The notes under the pieces: generated by a model | Databases searched by the model: none | Seen by the model: the letters and a program-made list of their open reading frames with translations, nothing else | What the model was told of the DNA's origin: nothing | DNA from: a virus | Strand: one strand, 5' to 3' | IMG/VR virus record: IMGVR_UViG_3300048507_000042 | Coordinates: 1 to 30,273 of that record | Length of the DNA: 30,273 bases | Part shown: positions 7,468 to 13,937 of the stretch, one piece after another | Layout: each line of letters begins with the position of its first letter | How positions within the stretch are numbered: position 1 is the first letter of the stretch | Position numbers and translations under genes: made by a program

Positions 7468-8536
7468 GTCGCGCTCCAACATATTCAAAACTGGCTGTTA
7501 ACCGAGCCGATGAAGCAGAAGCTTTCAAATCGCCTGTTTTAGGTTGCGCCAACCTTGACGGCTTACGAGTCATCGCCCAAGTGGGGTTTTTCTGCAGTCC
7601 GAGAACAAATGCGGGCGAACTGGTAACCAAGCTCATCCGATACCCTTTCTGCTTGTACGAATCGGCTATTGCATCCATAAACGCAGCTCCAACACCAATT
7701 CCTTGATAATCCGGTTTGACCACGATTCGATGAATCCGTTTCATGTCTTTGACTATCGGATGTGGGAAATGTATTACCGAACACCAAGCGACTGATCGAC
7801 CATCAATCTCGCAAATATATTTATGAGCCGCGTTGTTGTGTGAATGCGTCAAATAGTGATGCTCCATGAACTCGGCCCACTCTCTTTGCTTTGCTTTTCT
7901 GATTGTTGCTCTAATTTCAGGTCGCCTAAGACACCTCCGGCTAAACTGCATATCATCGCAGTTAAACACCCAGTCAGGCTCCAGCCATTCTTCAATGTCA
8001 TAATGACAGCTAACGGCAACAAATTTACGACCTTGCTTGCGAATGAACTTCTGGATCGCAGAAGATCCCAAACGCGCCACCAATCTATCGACCACAGACG
8101 TGAACTCGTCGTAAATGAATGGCTTATCTGCTTCAAGGATCAACCTTGCAAGCTCTGCTCGCATTTTTTGGCCATTGGACAACACGCCAAACGGCTTCAA
8201 CCAATCTGGCGGCGACGAGAATCCAACCTTGGACAGCGCCTCTGTTATCTGTTTTGCGGTTAACATTTCACTGAAATCATCAACAAAGCTATCGCCCGAC
8301 CATTCATACCCGCTAAAAAGCTCATAATCCTGAAACATTCGCTTGGCGATTGTTGTTTTCCCCGTCCCGCTTGCTCCAACAATTAATCCAATGTTCCAGT
8401 CAACATCTTCTATCGGAATGCTTACATCAAACGTCTTGGTAACGACGTCCATATCACAGTCGAACATCGACTTGATTTTATTAGCCCTGAACGTGCCACT
8501 GGTTTCCGATTCGATTACAAACTTTGAACTCGGCAC
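7460..8536 (-). CDS. ABC-type ATPase fused to a GNAT acetyltransferase domain
   Basis: A 358-residue two-domain protein with no membrane segment. The N-terminal half is an ABC-type ATPase: Walker A GASGTGKTT at 54-62, signature LSNGQ at 119-123, Walker B FIYDEF at 140-145 and a switch histidine at 178 in SCHYD. The C-terminal part is a GNAT fold with motif A around 271-285 (IVVKPDYQGIGVGAAF), the acetyl-CoA pyrophosphate loop being QGIGVG. All visible ATPase residues are intact. The GTG start lies inside the end of the ParB-like gene (22-base overlap) and the stop overlaps small terminase, so the three are coupled. The substrate is unknown. A DNA-related role, such as base modification or packaging control, is inference from context. 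Confidence 0.85.
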   Translation of the reverse strand: MPSSKFVIESETSGTFRANKIKSMFDCDMDVVTKTFDVSIPIEDVDWNIGLIVGASGTGKTTIAKRMFQDYELFSGYEWSGDSFVDDFSEMLTAKQITEALSKVGFSSPPDWLKPFGVLSNGQKMRAELARLILEADKPFIYDEFTSVVDRLVARLGSSAIQKFIRKQGRKFVAVSCHYDIEEWLEPDWVFNCDDMQFSRRCLRRPEIRATIRKAKQREWAEFMEHHYLTHSHNNAAHKYICEIDGRSVAWCSVIHFPHPIVKDMKRIHRIVVKPDYQGIGVGAAFMDAIADSYKQKGYRMSLVTSSPAFVLGLQKNPTWAMTRKPSRLAQPKTGDLKASASSARLTASFEYVGARHG

Positions 8537-9054
8537 TTATACCCCTCCGAATCCAAACGATTGAAGATTTTTTCCTGCTCTGCTTCATTGCTACACTCAA
8601 CGACAACAGAAAAAGACTCAGCGTAATCGACCTCTTGCACAACATTTTCTTGTGGCTCATCGAACATCTTGGCAAGTTCTATTTCGTCCATCCCTGTCAG
8701 CGTTAAATCAATATCCAATTCTGCCAAACGCTCAATCTCCACCGATAACAGGTCGTAATCCCACCCCCCGTTCTCGGTGAGCTTGTTGTCTGCTATTACA
8801 TACGCCTTGCGCTGCGCCTCGGACAAGCCTTCTAACGTAATGGTCGGCACCAGTTTCAAGTCTAGCTTCTGCGCTGCTGCAAGCCTGCCGTGTCCTGCGA
8901 TGATGCTATTGTGCTCATCAATCAGGATTGGGTTGTTGAATCCGAATTCTTGGATACTCGCCGCTACTTGGGCCACTTGCTGATCGCTGTGTGTGCGCGG
9001 GTTGTTGGCATACGGGATCAGATCAGTCGTGGATATATATGCGACTTCTAGCAT
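8515..9054 (-). CDS. ParB/sulfiredoxin-fold (ParBc) nuclease-like protein
   Basis: A 179-residue protein. The N-terminal 90 residues form a ParBc domain: ISTTDLIPYANNPRTHS, then VAASIQEFGFNNPILID, then IIAGHGRLAAAQKL, the nucleotide-binding core motif. It lacks the HTH and C-terminal dimer domains of chromosome-segregation ParB, so it is closer to the stand-alone ParBc proteins found with phage methyltransferases and terminases. The last 35 residues (SFSVVVECSNEAEQEKIF) form a small alpha-beta extension. The start overlaps the holin stop by one base (TAATG). The role is unknown; a nuclease or CTP/ATP-dependent DNA-binding function is plausible. Confidence 0.85.
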   Translation of the reverse strand: MLEVAYISTTDLIPYANNPRTHSDQQVAQVAASIQEFGFNNPILIDEHNSIIAGHGRLAAAQKLDLKLVPTITLEGLSEAQRKAYVIADNKLTENGGWDYDLLSVEIERLAELDIDLTLTGMDEIELAKMFDEPQENVVQEVDYAESFSVVVECSNEAEQEKIFNRLDSEGYKCRVQSL

Positions 9055-9524
9055 TATTTTTCAGCCTTATGGCTTGCGCCAAAGTAGAACGACACCACCG
9101 CTGATACCACCCCTCCCAGATAACCAAGGACAAGATTAATCACTGCTTCTGAATTGGCGTCTGGCGGCTGAACCGTTACGAGGGTCACATACCCACCGAA
9201 AAAGAGAAAAGCCAATAAAGCCAGAACTTTGGGTGTCCAGTCGCCATTCTTCCTCGCGTCTTGGATGTCTGCCGTTTCAAGCTCGAAGATGTCTACCTCA
9301 AGCTCTGCCAAACGGGTTTTGTAGGCTAGGTCAGCCTTCTTGATCTCTGCCAGTTGTTCCGGTGAGGCTTCGCTGAGAGCCTTCTGAACGGCTTGTGGCT
9401 CTGCCGGCACCCCAAGTACCTGTGCCAGTATTTTCCCCGCTCCGGCCCCTACTGGGCCTCCTATGGCACTTCCTATGGTCGGTGCTACTGCGCCGACTAA
9501 TCCCTTGATCGCGTCCCACTTCAT
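9054..9524 (-). CDS. Holin, three-transmembrane (GTA-type) family
   Basis: A 156-residue protein with a Gly/Ala-rich hydrophobic N-terminal segment (about 8-38), a charged helix (45-95), and two clear membrane spans at about 98-117 and 128-150, ending in a short basic tail. This layout is that of the three-TM holin family described from gene-transfer agents and many phages. It would open the inner membrane at lysis. The start overlaps the stop of the putative lysis enzyme gene by 4 bases, making a two-gene lysis cassette ahead of the packaging genes. Confidence 0.8.
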   Translation of the reverse strand: MKWDAIKGLVGAVAPTIGSAIGGPVGAGAGKILAQVLGVPAEPQAVQKALSEASPEQLAEIKKADLAYKTRLAELEVDIFELETADIQDARKNGDWTPKVLALLAFLFFGGYVTLVTVQPPDANSEAVINLVLGYLGGVVSAVVSFYFGASHKAEK

Positions 9525-9925
9525 ACTTCAGCCCTCACACCCGTCACTTTCAGGGTCATTCGTTCTTCGTGTCCGTTAAAGATGTCCATCAGCGCGGCCA
9601 GCGTCTTCTTGGAATTGTAGACAGCAGGTTCCAGCGCATCTGAGACGAACCGATCACCAACCCCGATACAGCCCTCGATGTCGTGGGGAAAATTTGCCAC
9701 ATGGATCAAGATATAGCTGCGGTCTGGCACATCCATCAACTGAATCACATCTTGGAACCGCGTCCCGCTGAATGGTTGGCAGGCGTACACCCCCTCTGGG
9801 ATGCAAGACACGTTTGGCTCGTTGTTTTTCCAAGGTCGTTCAATGGTGAAGCATGACCAGTCGCCTATGCTTAACTTTCCAAGCGTCCCACTGTCTAGGT
9901 ATGCAAATCGTTGCAATAAAGCCAT
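9521..9925 (-). CDS. DUF5675-family protein, putative lysis enzyme
   Basis: A 134-residue protein with the DUF5675 pattern: CFTIERPWKNNEPNVSCIPEG in the first third, then YILIHVANFPHDIEGCIGVG. The spaced His, Asn and Gly-Cys-Ile resemble the HxxN...GC arrangement of L,D-transpeptidase-like folds, though I cannot confirm that fold. It overlaps the holin gene and no lysozyme, amidase or SAR endolysin gene is present elsewhere, so it is the best candidate for the cell-wall enzyme. There is no signal peptide, consistent with release through the holin. AAGGA precedes the ATG, and the late promoter lies 40 bases upstream. Confidence 0.7.
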   Translation of the reverse strand: MALLQRFAYLDSGTLGKLSIGDWSCFTIERPWKNNEPNVSCIPEGVYACQPFSGTRFQDVIQLMDVPDRSYILIHVANFPHDIEGCIGVGDRFVSDALEPAVYNSKKTLAALMDIFNGHEERMTLKVTGVRAEV

Positions 9926-9958
9926 TTGCGATCCTTGTTTTGAGGCTGATTCTGTGCT

Positions 9959-9979
9959 AGTTGGCGATTATACCCAACT
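9959..9979. promoter_or_regulatory. Inverted repeat over the late promoter -10
   Basis: AGTTGG (9959-9964) and CCAACT (9974-9979) are perfect inverted arms that flank and overlap the minus-strand TATAAT. The position is right for an operator controlling the lysis, packaging and structural block. The binding protein is unknown. Confidence 0.45.
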
Positions 9980-9997
9980 TTTTTACAAAAAAGGCAA
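9967..9997 (-). promoter_or_regulatory. Late promoter for the lysis, packaging and head block
   Basis: The minus strand has a perfect TATAAT (9967-9972) with TTGCCT (9992-9997) 19 bases upstream, in an AT-rich stretch. It stands about 40 bases before the DUF5675 start, the first gene of the leftward late block. The wide spacer suggests dependence on an activator. Confidence 0.6.
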
Positions 9998-10017
9998 CTT
10001 TTTCGCCCTCTCCCCTG

Positions 10018-10045
10018 TTGTGTGTGTAAACCTTTAGTGTACAAT
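10018..10045 (+). promoter_or_regulatory. Rightward promoter for the small gene pair at 10079
   Basis: TTGTGT (10018-10023) and TACAAT (10040-10045) are separated by 16 bases, 33 bases before the start of the 104-residue gene. It diverges from the late promoter; the two share a 110-base AT-rich spacer. Confidence 0.55.
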
Positions 10046-10078
10046 GATCCCATCAACAACGGATAAGCAGGGAAACGC

Positions 10079-10393
10079 ATGACTATTTCATCAAACTTCT
10101 ACAGCATTGCCACACACATGCTTGAGTGCATTCGCACTGATTACGACGACGACATTCCTTTCATTCAGCGAATGGATGAAGTGGTAGATAACAGCGAATA
10201 TGGAATCTATTACTACCAAGCGCAGCGGTTGATCTTGGATGAGATGACACCAAGCCAGCAAGCTAACGCAGAATGGGAGTTAGGCGAGTTTTCAAACACG
10301 CTAACCTATAACGAGTTTGCCTGCCTCATCGCCTGCCAAGCCATCAAGCACGCGATTATAGCGCAAGCAACCGCAGCGGAGGTTGGAGAATGA
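10079..10393 (+). CDS. Hypothetical acidic protein, rightward pair gene 1
   Basis: A 104-residue acidic protein, rich in Glu, Asp, Tyr and Ile, with no signal peptide or membrane span. The AGGGA before the ATG and the promoter just upstream support the start. The stop overlaps the next gene's start (ATGA). I do not recognise the family. It is co-transcribed with a small lipoprotein gene and divergent from the lysis block. Confidence 0.75.
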   Translation: MTISSNFYSIATHMLECIRTDYDDDIPFIQRMDEVVDNSEYGIYYYQAQRLILDEMTPSQQANAEWELGEFSNTLTYNEFACLIACQAIKHAIIAQATAAEVGE

Positions 10394-10548
10394 AACTACG
10401 CTACCCACTCGCTTTTTTGCTGGTTGTTCTGATCTCTTGTGTGTCCAATCAGGACTATCAGGACGCGCTGCACGAAGAAGCCATCTATATCCAAGCGGTG
10501 TGTGATGGTGTCCACGGGGACTATCTTAACCTTCGGCCTGCTTGCTAA
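10390..10548 (+). CDS. Small lipoprotein, 52 residues
   Basis: The predicted product has a short basic start (MKLRYP), a hydrophobic stretch (LAFLLVVL) and a lipobox ISC with the cysteine at residue 17, so it should be a processed lipoprotein of about 36 residues. The mature part contains YIQAVCDGVHGDYLN with one or two further cysteines. It starts in the stop of the previous gene. It might be an outer-membrane lysis subunit, but it is short and lacks a partner with a membrane anchor next to it. It could also act in surface exclusion. Neither role can be shown from the sequence. Confidence 0.7.
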   Translation: MKLRYPLAFLLVVLISCVSNQDYQDALHEEAIYIQAVCDGVHGDYLNLRPAC

Positions 10549-10663
10549 CCAGCCAGACGTTCTCTCTCGCCTGATCTTCCGGCTTCTCTGCTGGGGGATT
10601 GGGTTCTGGGCCTTCCTCGTACAGATCAGAGATGATTATCGTGACTTGCGAGTTGTTGTCCAT
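10526..10663 (-). CDS. Hypothetical 45-residue acidic protein
   Basis: An open frame in the leftward early group, four bases after the stop of the previous gene. The protein starts MDNNSQVTIIISDL and then is rich in Glu and Pro. A GTG at 10675 is an alternative start overlapping the upstream stop. The ribosome binding site is weak. The end overlaps the tail of the rightward lipoprotein gene on the other strand. Family unknown, and existence as a protein is uncertain. Confidence 0.45.
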   Translation of the reverse strand: MDNNSQVTIIISDLYEEGPEPNPPAEKPEDQARENVWLVSKQAEG

Positions 10664-10667
10664 GTCT

Positions 10668-10868
10668 TCAATCACTATTGTTGGCACCAAACCTCTCCTC
10701 GATGAAGCGTTCACGTTGCACGAGTGTAGCAAGATCCCGGCAGGCTTCCTCAAGAACTTGGATGTCTTTTGTCACCCCGTATTCCGTGACAAGCTGAACC
10801 ACCCTCCCACTCAGGTAGTTCAGTTGGTTTGCGATGATGTACTCCGTAGCGTCGATCTCTTTCATCAT
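10668..10868 (-). CDS. Hypothetical 66-residue helical protein
   Basis: An all-helical, acidic protein starting in the stop of the metallophosphoesterase gene (ATGATGA). The sequence (YIIANQLNYLSGRVVQLVTE, then EEACRDLATLVQRERFIEE) suggests two long amphipathic helices. Family unknown. The tight coupling to the upstream gene supports it as real. Confidence 0.65.
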   Translation of the reverse strand: MMKEIDATEYIIANQLNYLSGRVVQLVTEYGVTKDIQVLEEACRDLATLVQRERFIEERFGANNSD

Positions 10869-11845
10869 TCAAAGTCTACCCGATGAATCTCCCCACGCCA
10901 CTCGTATTCACCAGCTTCGTGTCGGCCATGAACCCGCACGAATTCAGGCTGCAACAGGAAATTGTTCTTGATCGACAGCACTGCGAATCCAGATGACCAG
11001 TTCTTGGGTGAGTCTTCTGCGTAGTCGAATGTCGGTTGGTTAGGTTCTGCCATCGTCCCTAGTTGAATGCCTAGCCTCGTGCCAGTGTAGTCGCTGAATG
11101 GCTTGGCTTCTTGGTGGTGGGTATGGCCTGACACTGTGTGCGTTCCAGACATAAGCGTGGTTCTGTGGCCCCCAGTGATACCTGCGCCGATTGGCTTGTG
11201 CCGGATCATAATTGGCCGCTCTGCACCTTCAACCCACAAACTCGTGGAGAATATCCACGCTGGGAACTGCTCCCGCAGGCTAAATCCCGGCACCCCTTTG
11301 TACTGCGGCAGAGCGTCAGCCAGCTTCATGTCAAACCGAGAATCGTGGTTACCCATAACCCAATAGCGTTTGGAACTAGGCGAAGCCTTCTCGATTTCCT
11401 CTAACCGTTGGTGGACAGCGTTTAGTTCCTGCTCGACTGTGGGCCTTTCCTCCCACCCATTTGGAGCGTGTCGGCTGATGCTTGCGCCATCCAAAAGATC
11501 GCCATTCAAGACAATAACATCAGGCTGAAGCTGTTTGGCCAGTTCAACGAAGGCAAGGTGTGCAGTGGTGACGGTGTTGATTTCATAGTGCGCGTCCGAC
11601 CCGACCAGAATGGTCAGATCCTTTTCGACCCTGAGAACCTGACGAACTGACGGTCTTGGCGTTTTGTCTCTCGACAGATGAGCGGGGACTGAGATGCTTC
11701 GACCAAGCGCCTCCTCCGCTCTGCGCCGTCGATGGAATACGTTCCTAATCCCTACCTCGTACCGAGTCGCCATCCCCTGAGCGCCGATTGATGAGAACTC
11801 AGTCGCAAACACTTCGTGATCAGTCGGTAGCTTCGGTCTTGCCAT
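10865..11845 (-). CDS. Calcineurin-like metallophosphoesterase
   Basis: With the ATG at 11845 the protein has 326 residues. The two-metal site motifs are all visible: SDAHYE (Asp84, His86), NGDLLDG (115-119), GNHDSR (165-168), HKPIG (His216) and SGHTHHQE (240-243). This fold hydrolyses phosphate esters; the family includes nucleases and phosphatases, and the substrate here is unknown. The first 70 residues precede the catalytic domain and contain a possible small HTH (FSSIGAQGMATRYEVGIRNV). An upstream start at 11986 would overlap the previous gene far more, and 11845 has a GGGGGA in good position. It is next to NinG, so a role in DNA processing is likely but inferred. Confidence 0.85.
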   Translation of the reverse strand: MARPKLPTDHEVFATEFSSIGAQGMATRYEVGIRNVFHRRRRAEEALGRSISVPAHLSRDKTPRPSVRQVLRVEKDLTILVGSDAHYEINTVTTAHLAFVELAKQLQPDVIVLNGDLLDGASISRHAPNGWEERPTVEQELNAVHQRLEEIEKASPSSKRYWVMGNHDSRFDMKLADALPQYKGVPGFSLREQFPAWIFSTSLWVEGAERPIMIRHKPIGAGITGGHRTTLMSGTHTVSGHTHHQEAKPFSDYTGTRLGIQLGTMAEPNQPTFDYAEDSPKNWSSGFAVLSIKNNFLLQPEFVRVHGRHEAGEYEWRGEIHRVDFE

Positions 11846-12005
11846 GGAATCCCCCACGCCTTGCGTATGAATTACAGACGTGGGCAAATACCAACGCCTT
11901 AAGCTGCTCATCCGATTTCTTCTTTGATTCAGAGTCCCAGACCTGTTTGGCTGCTTTGTCCATAGCCTTGACCATGTCAGCCGCAACAGCGCGTGGCGAT
12001 CTCAT
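11820..12005 (-). CDS. Hypothetical 61-residue basic protein
   Basis: A small Lys/Ala-rich helical protein between NinG and the metallophosphoesterase, overlapping both (4 bases with NinG, 26 bases with the phosphoesterase). The pattern (MVKAMDKAAKQVWDSESKKK) predicts an amphipathic helix. Family unknown. The overlaps and same strand support it as part of the leftward early group. Confidence 0.6.
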   Translation of the reverse strand: MRSPRAVAADMVKAMDKAAKQVWDSESKKKSDEQLKALVFAHVCNSYARRGGFHGKTEATD

Positions 12006-12430
12006 CTGCGCTCACCCACTCGACGCTCGTGTGCTTTGATCTGTTCTTCCCAGTCCGAAATCATGTCGCGGTAGTCTGCCGCGTAGAATTTGATCGGGTC
12101 TTTCTTCGTCGCCAGCATGTGCTCCACTGCGTCTTTGCCATACCAGTCAATCATCCAGATCGTGTATTGCGCTTCTGCGCTGCCGTGTTTCATCCCGAAC
12201 CCGTTACAGCCTCGGCACTGGGGGTGAACGTTCTGTTCCTCTAGCGCCCATCTGGACGATGACCCCTTCGGTATGAAGTGACCGCCATCCATCTCTTTGT
12301 AGTGCTGAATCTTGCCACAAGACACGCAAGCAGCGAATCCCGAGTCATCAGCCGCGCTGATTCTGGCAAGTTTTTGTAACGTCTTCAATGCCTTGGCGCG
12401 AAGTGTTGCGCTTGTAGGTTTCTTTGCCAT
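12002..12430 (-). CDS. ninG: NinG/Rap-type recombination nuclease
   Basis: A 142-residue protein with the NinG pattern: CVSCGK, then DGGHFIPKGSSSRWALEE, then NVHPQCRGCNGF, giving the four zinc cysteines around an HNH-like core. Lambda NinG (Rap) cleaves branched DNA such as D-loops and Holliday junctions during phage recombination. In this genome it would work with the Erf annealing protein. A basic N-terminus and a basic C-terminus (AHERRVGERR) fit DNA binding. It starts at the stop of the coiled-coil gene. Confidence 0.85.
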   Translation of the reverse strand: MAKKPTSATLRAKALKTLQKLARISAADDSGFAACVSCGKIQHYKEMDGGHFIPKGSSSRWALEEQNVHPQCRGCNGFGMKHGSAEAQYTIWMIDWYGKDAVEHMLATKKDPIKFYAADYRDMISDWEEQIKAHERRVGERR

Positions 12431-12756
12431 CAGACAATACGGCGTTGGTTAGCCTGCTTCGTGCGCTCTGCGTCGAACATCAACTGCCCGAGCATGATCT
12501 GCTTCTTCAGTTTCTCAGCCATCAAGCTGGCTTGTTGGACTGCTCGATAGTGGTTGGCCCACTCTCCCGTTGATCTTGTTTCTGTTTGTGCCTTAGCAGC
12601 ACTCGACCCTGCGTCCATGTGTGCTTTCTGACTAGCAGCCTCAAAGCTCTTGAAATTAGTCTCTGCCTCAATTGCTTCCCGACTCGCCCCCTCCCACTCA
12701 TTAATTCGCTCACTCAATCTGGTCAAAATCTGATCTAGTCGATCCGGTCGATCCAT
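12430..12756 (-). CDS. Coiled-coil protein upstream of NinG
   Basis: A helical protein of 108 residues from the ATG at 12756, which has GGGAG seven bases upstream; an ATG at 12780 would add eight residues but has no ribosome binding site and abuts a strong hairpin. The sequence is rich in Ala, Glu, Gln and Lys with heptad-like order (LDQILTRLSERINEWE, and later SLMAEKLKKQIMLGQL). Family unknown. Coupled to NinG, it may be a recombination accessory protein; that is inference. Confidence 0.65.
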   Translation of the reverse strand: MDRPDRLDQILTRLSERINEWEGASREAIEAETNFKSFEAASQKAHMDAGSSAAKAQTETRSTGEWANHYRAVQQASLMAEKLKKQIMLGQLMFDAERTKQANQRRIV

Positions 12757-12780
12757 TTTCTCTCTCCCACGTCGTGACAT

Positions 12781-12805
12781 TTAGTGGGGTTTGGTGACCC
12801 ACTAA
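12781..12805 (-). promoter_or_regulatory. 8-bp inverted repeat ahead of the coiled-coil gene
   Basis: TTAGTGGG (12781-12788) and CCCACTAA (12798-12805) are perfect inverted arms around a 9-base loop. On the minus-strand transcript the hairpin ends immediately before the ATG at 12780 and about 24 bases before the preferred ATG at 12756. It could be an operator or a translational control hairpin. There is no T-run, so it is not a classical terminator. Confidence 0.5.
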
Positions 12806-13117
12806 CAAAATTCATATCGACAGACTGTATTTCCACTCGATCATTTCCCTGTATATGGAGGCTGACCCAGACCCGACCCACTCCCCTGTCTATCTAAAAA
12901 TAGAGGGGGAGAGTTTTGTCACCATTAACGAGTGTTCAGTTTGGCGCTCCCACTAATGCGCCCAGCTTCTGTCAAATTGTCTTCTGGTCATTTCGTCCAA
13001 CCGGTTAACCACCGGCACCCTGTCGGGCCTCTGCTGCTTTCGGTGCAGGACATACCGTAAAAAAAGGGCCAGCCCCTCACAACAACGGGGGAGGAGGAGA
13101 GGAGGAGGGACTGACCG
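12806..13117. other. Non-coding, hairpin-rich stretch between the Cro-like and coiled-coil genes
   Basis: No convincing gene is present; frames are short and lack good starts. It holds a long imperfect hairpin near 12879-12912 (CTCCCC...CTAT against ATAG...GGGGAG), overlapping palindromes AACCGGTT and GGTTAACC at 12999-13010, a small CTGC/GCAG stem near 13033-13049, the terminator-like element at 13059-13079 and a purine-rich tract after it. It is probably a leader or regulatory region of the leftward early group. Confidence 0.5.
13059..13079 (-). terminator. Terminator-like element downstream of the Cro-like gene
   Basis: On the minus strand, GAGGGGCTGGCCCTTTTTTT forms a stem of about five pairs followed by seven T, 39 bases past the Cro-like stop. 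It matches the element near 1634-1656 except at one base over 18. It may separate cro transcription from the downstream early genes. Confidence 0.45.
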
Positions 13118-13333
13118 CTAGCCTTGCAGGATGAATTCTTCATCAAATACATCCGGCCTGATTTTTTCTCTGGGAACCCCCGTTACCTTCTCCAACTTTA
13201 TCACATGGGTGGCAGGAACCTCGACGGTTTTCCACTTGTTGATCAGTTGGCGAGATACCCCCACCCTCTGCGCCAGACCAGCTTGATTGGTTCCAGCGCC
13301 ATCCAGTAATTCTTGAAATAATTGTGCATTCAT
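13118..13333 (-). CDS. Cro/YdaS-like helix-turn-helix regulator
   Basis: A 71-residue protein with a lambda-repressor-type HTH: GTNQAGLAQRVGVSRQLINKWK, where the second helix is AGLAQRVG and the recognition helix SRQLINKWK. The C-terminal part (VTGVPREKIRPDVF) is the usual YdaS/Cro ending. It is alone on its strand opposite the rightward early genes, as Cro is in lambdoid phages. No longer CI-like partner with a peptidase domain is visible. The operator palindrome at 13395-13414 in the divergent region is its likely target. Confidence 0.85.
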   Translation of the reverse strand: MNAQLFQELLDGAGTNQAGLAQRVGVSRQLINKWKTVEVPATHVIKLEKVTGVPREKIRPDVFDEEFILQG

Positions 13334-13394
13334 CAGATAACAGTACCCGCATTGGATACAAGCGTCAACGTTTCATTGATAAATTATTTGCTGC

Positions 13395-13414
13395 CAACTG
13401 TAGCTATACTGTTG
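13395..13414. promoter_or_regulatory. Operator palindrome in the divergent early control region
   Basis: The 20 bases follow CAACnGTAnnnnTACnGTTG, perfect 7-of-8 inverted half sites. TATACT, a good -10 for the rightward early transcript, lies inside it (13405-13410), while no good -35 is visible. A repressor bound here would block that promoter. The Cro-like protein encoded 60 bases away is the obvious candidate. Confidence 0.6.
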
Positions 13415-13465
13415 ACAGGTGTATCGGGATAGACGACAATGGCTGCAACAACAACGGAGATAGAC

Positions 13466-13921
13466 ATGGCTATAACAAACAACGCGACTAACAAAGTCGA
13501 GTATGAAGGACGAGTTTTGGCTGTTAGAGGGATCACCAGAATGGATATGTTCTGGGATGAGGTCGAGGTGATACTTGACGATGGAAGCCTCGAAACAATC
13601 AGACTCGGTGGGCCATCTGACCAACGCTTTGCGAAGGTTGATGCGACAGACGAATTGATCGAAAAGCACAATGCTTACCTCCATAAAAAACGAGGAACGG
13701 AAATCGAAAACGACATCATCACCATTAACCACCATTATTACGGCGAAACCACTGTCAAAGTGGTGCGTGAAACTGAAAAGGCGGTTTTGCTAACTGGTAA
13801 CGCAAGCGAGGCTTGGTTTCCTAAATCAGCTATCGACAGCGACAACTGCATTGCAGATTGGCTTACGCTCACTCTTGAACATAACTTTTTGTGGCAAGCG
13901 CCATACACGGAAGCCGCGTAA
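13466..13921 (+). CDS. Hypothetical first rightward early protein
   Basis: A 151-residue protein from the ATG at 13466, which has GGAGAT at ideal spacing; an ATG at 13439 would add nine residues with a poorer site. The first half looks like a beta-rich fold (VEYEGRVLAVRG, then DEVEVILDDGSLETI), and a segment near the end contains WFPKSAI. No known motif. As the first gene after the early operator it may be a regulator or a host-acting protein; this is inference. Confidence 0.72.
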   Translation: MAITNNATNKVEYEGRVLAVRGITRMDMFWDEVEVILDDGSLETIRLGGPSDQRFAKVDATDELIEKHNAYLHKKRGTEIENDIITINHHYYGETTVKVVRETEKAVLLTGNASEAWFPKSAIDSDNCIADWLTLTLEHNFLWQAPYTEAA

Positions 13922-13937
13922 GCGGCTTGGAGGAACC

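Noticed and set aside
8515-9054. ParB as a plasmid or prophage partition protein
   Set aside because: No ParA gene, no HTH domain and no dimer domain; only the ParBc fold is present.
7129-9925. Lysogeny or integration functions near the packaging genes
   Set aside because: No integrase, excisionase or attachment-site repeat was found; the end duplication has phage gene order, not tandem attachment sites.
10664-10753. Upstream part of the frame ending at 10526
   Set aside because: It overlaps the coupled 66-residue gene on the same strand; a start at 10663 is more economical.
11846-11986. N-terminal extension of the metallophosphoesterase frame
   Set aside because: It lies over the previous gene, has an Arg/Ser/Trp-rich composition unlike the rest of the protein, and a good start with a GGGGGA site exists at 11845.
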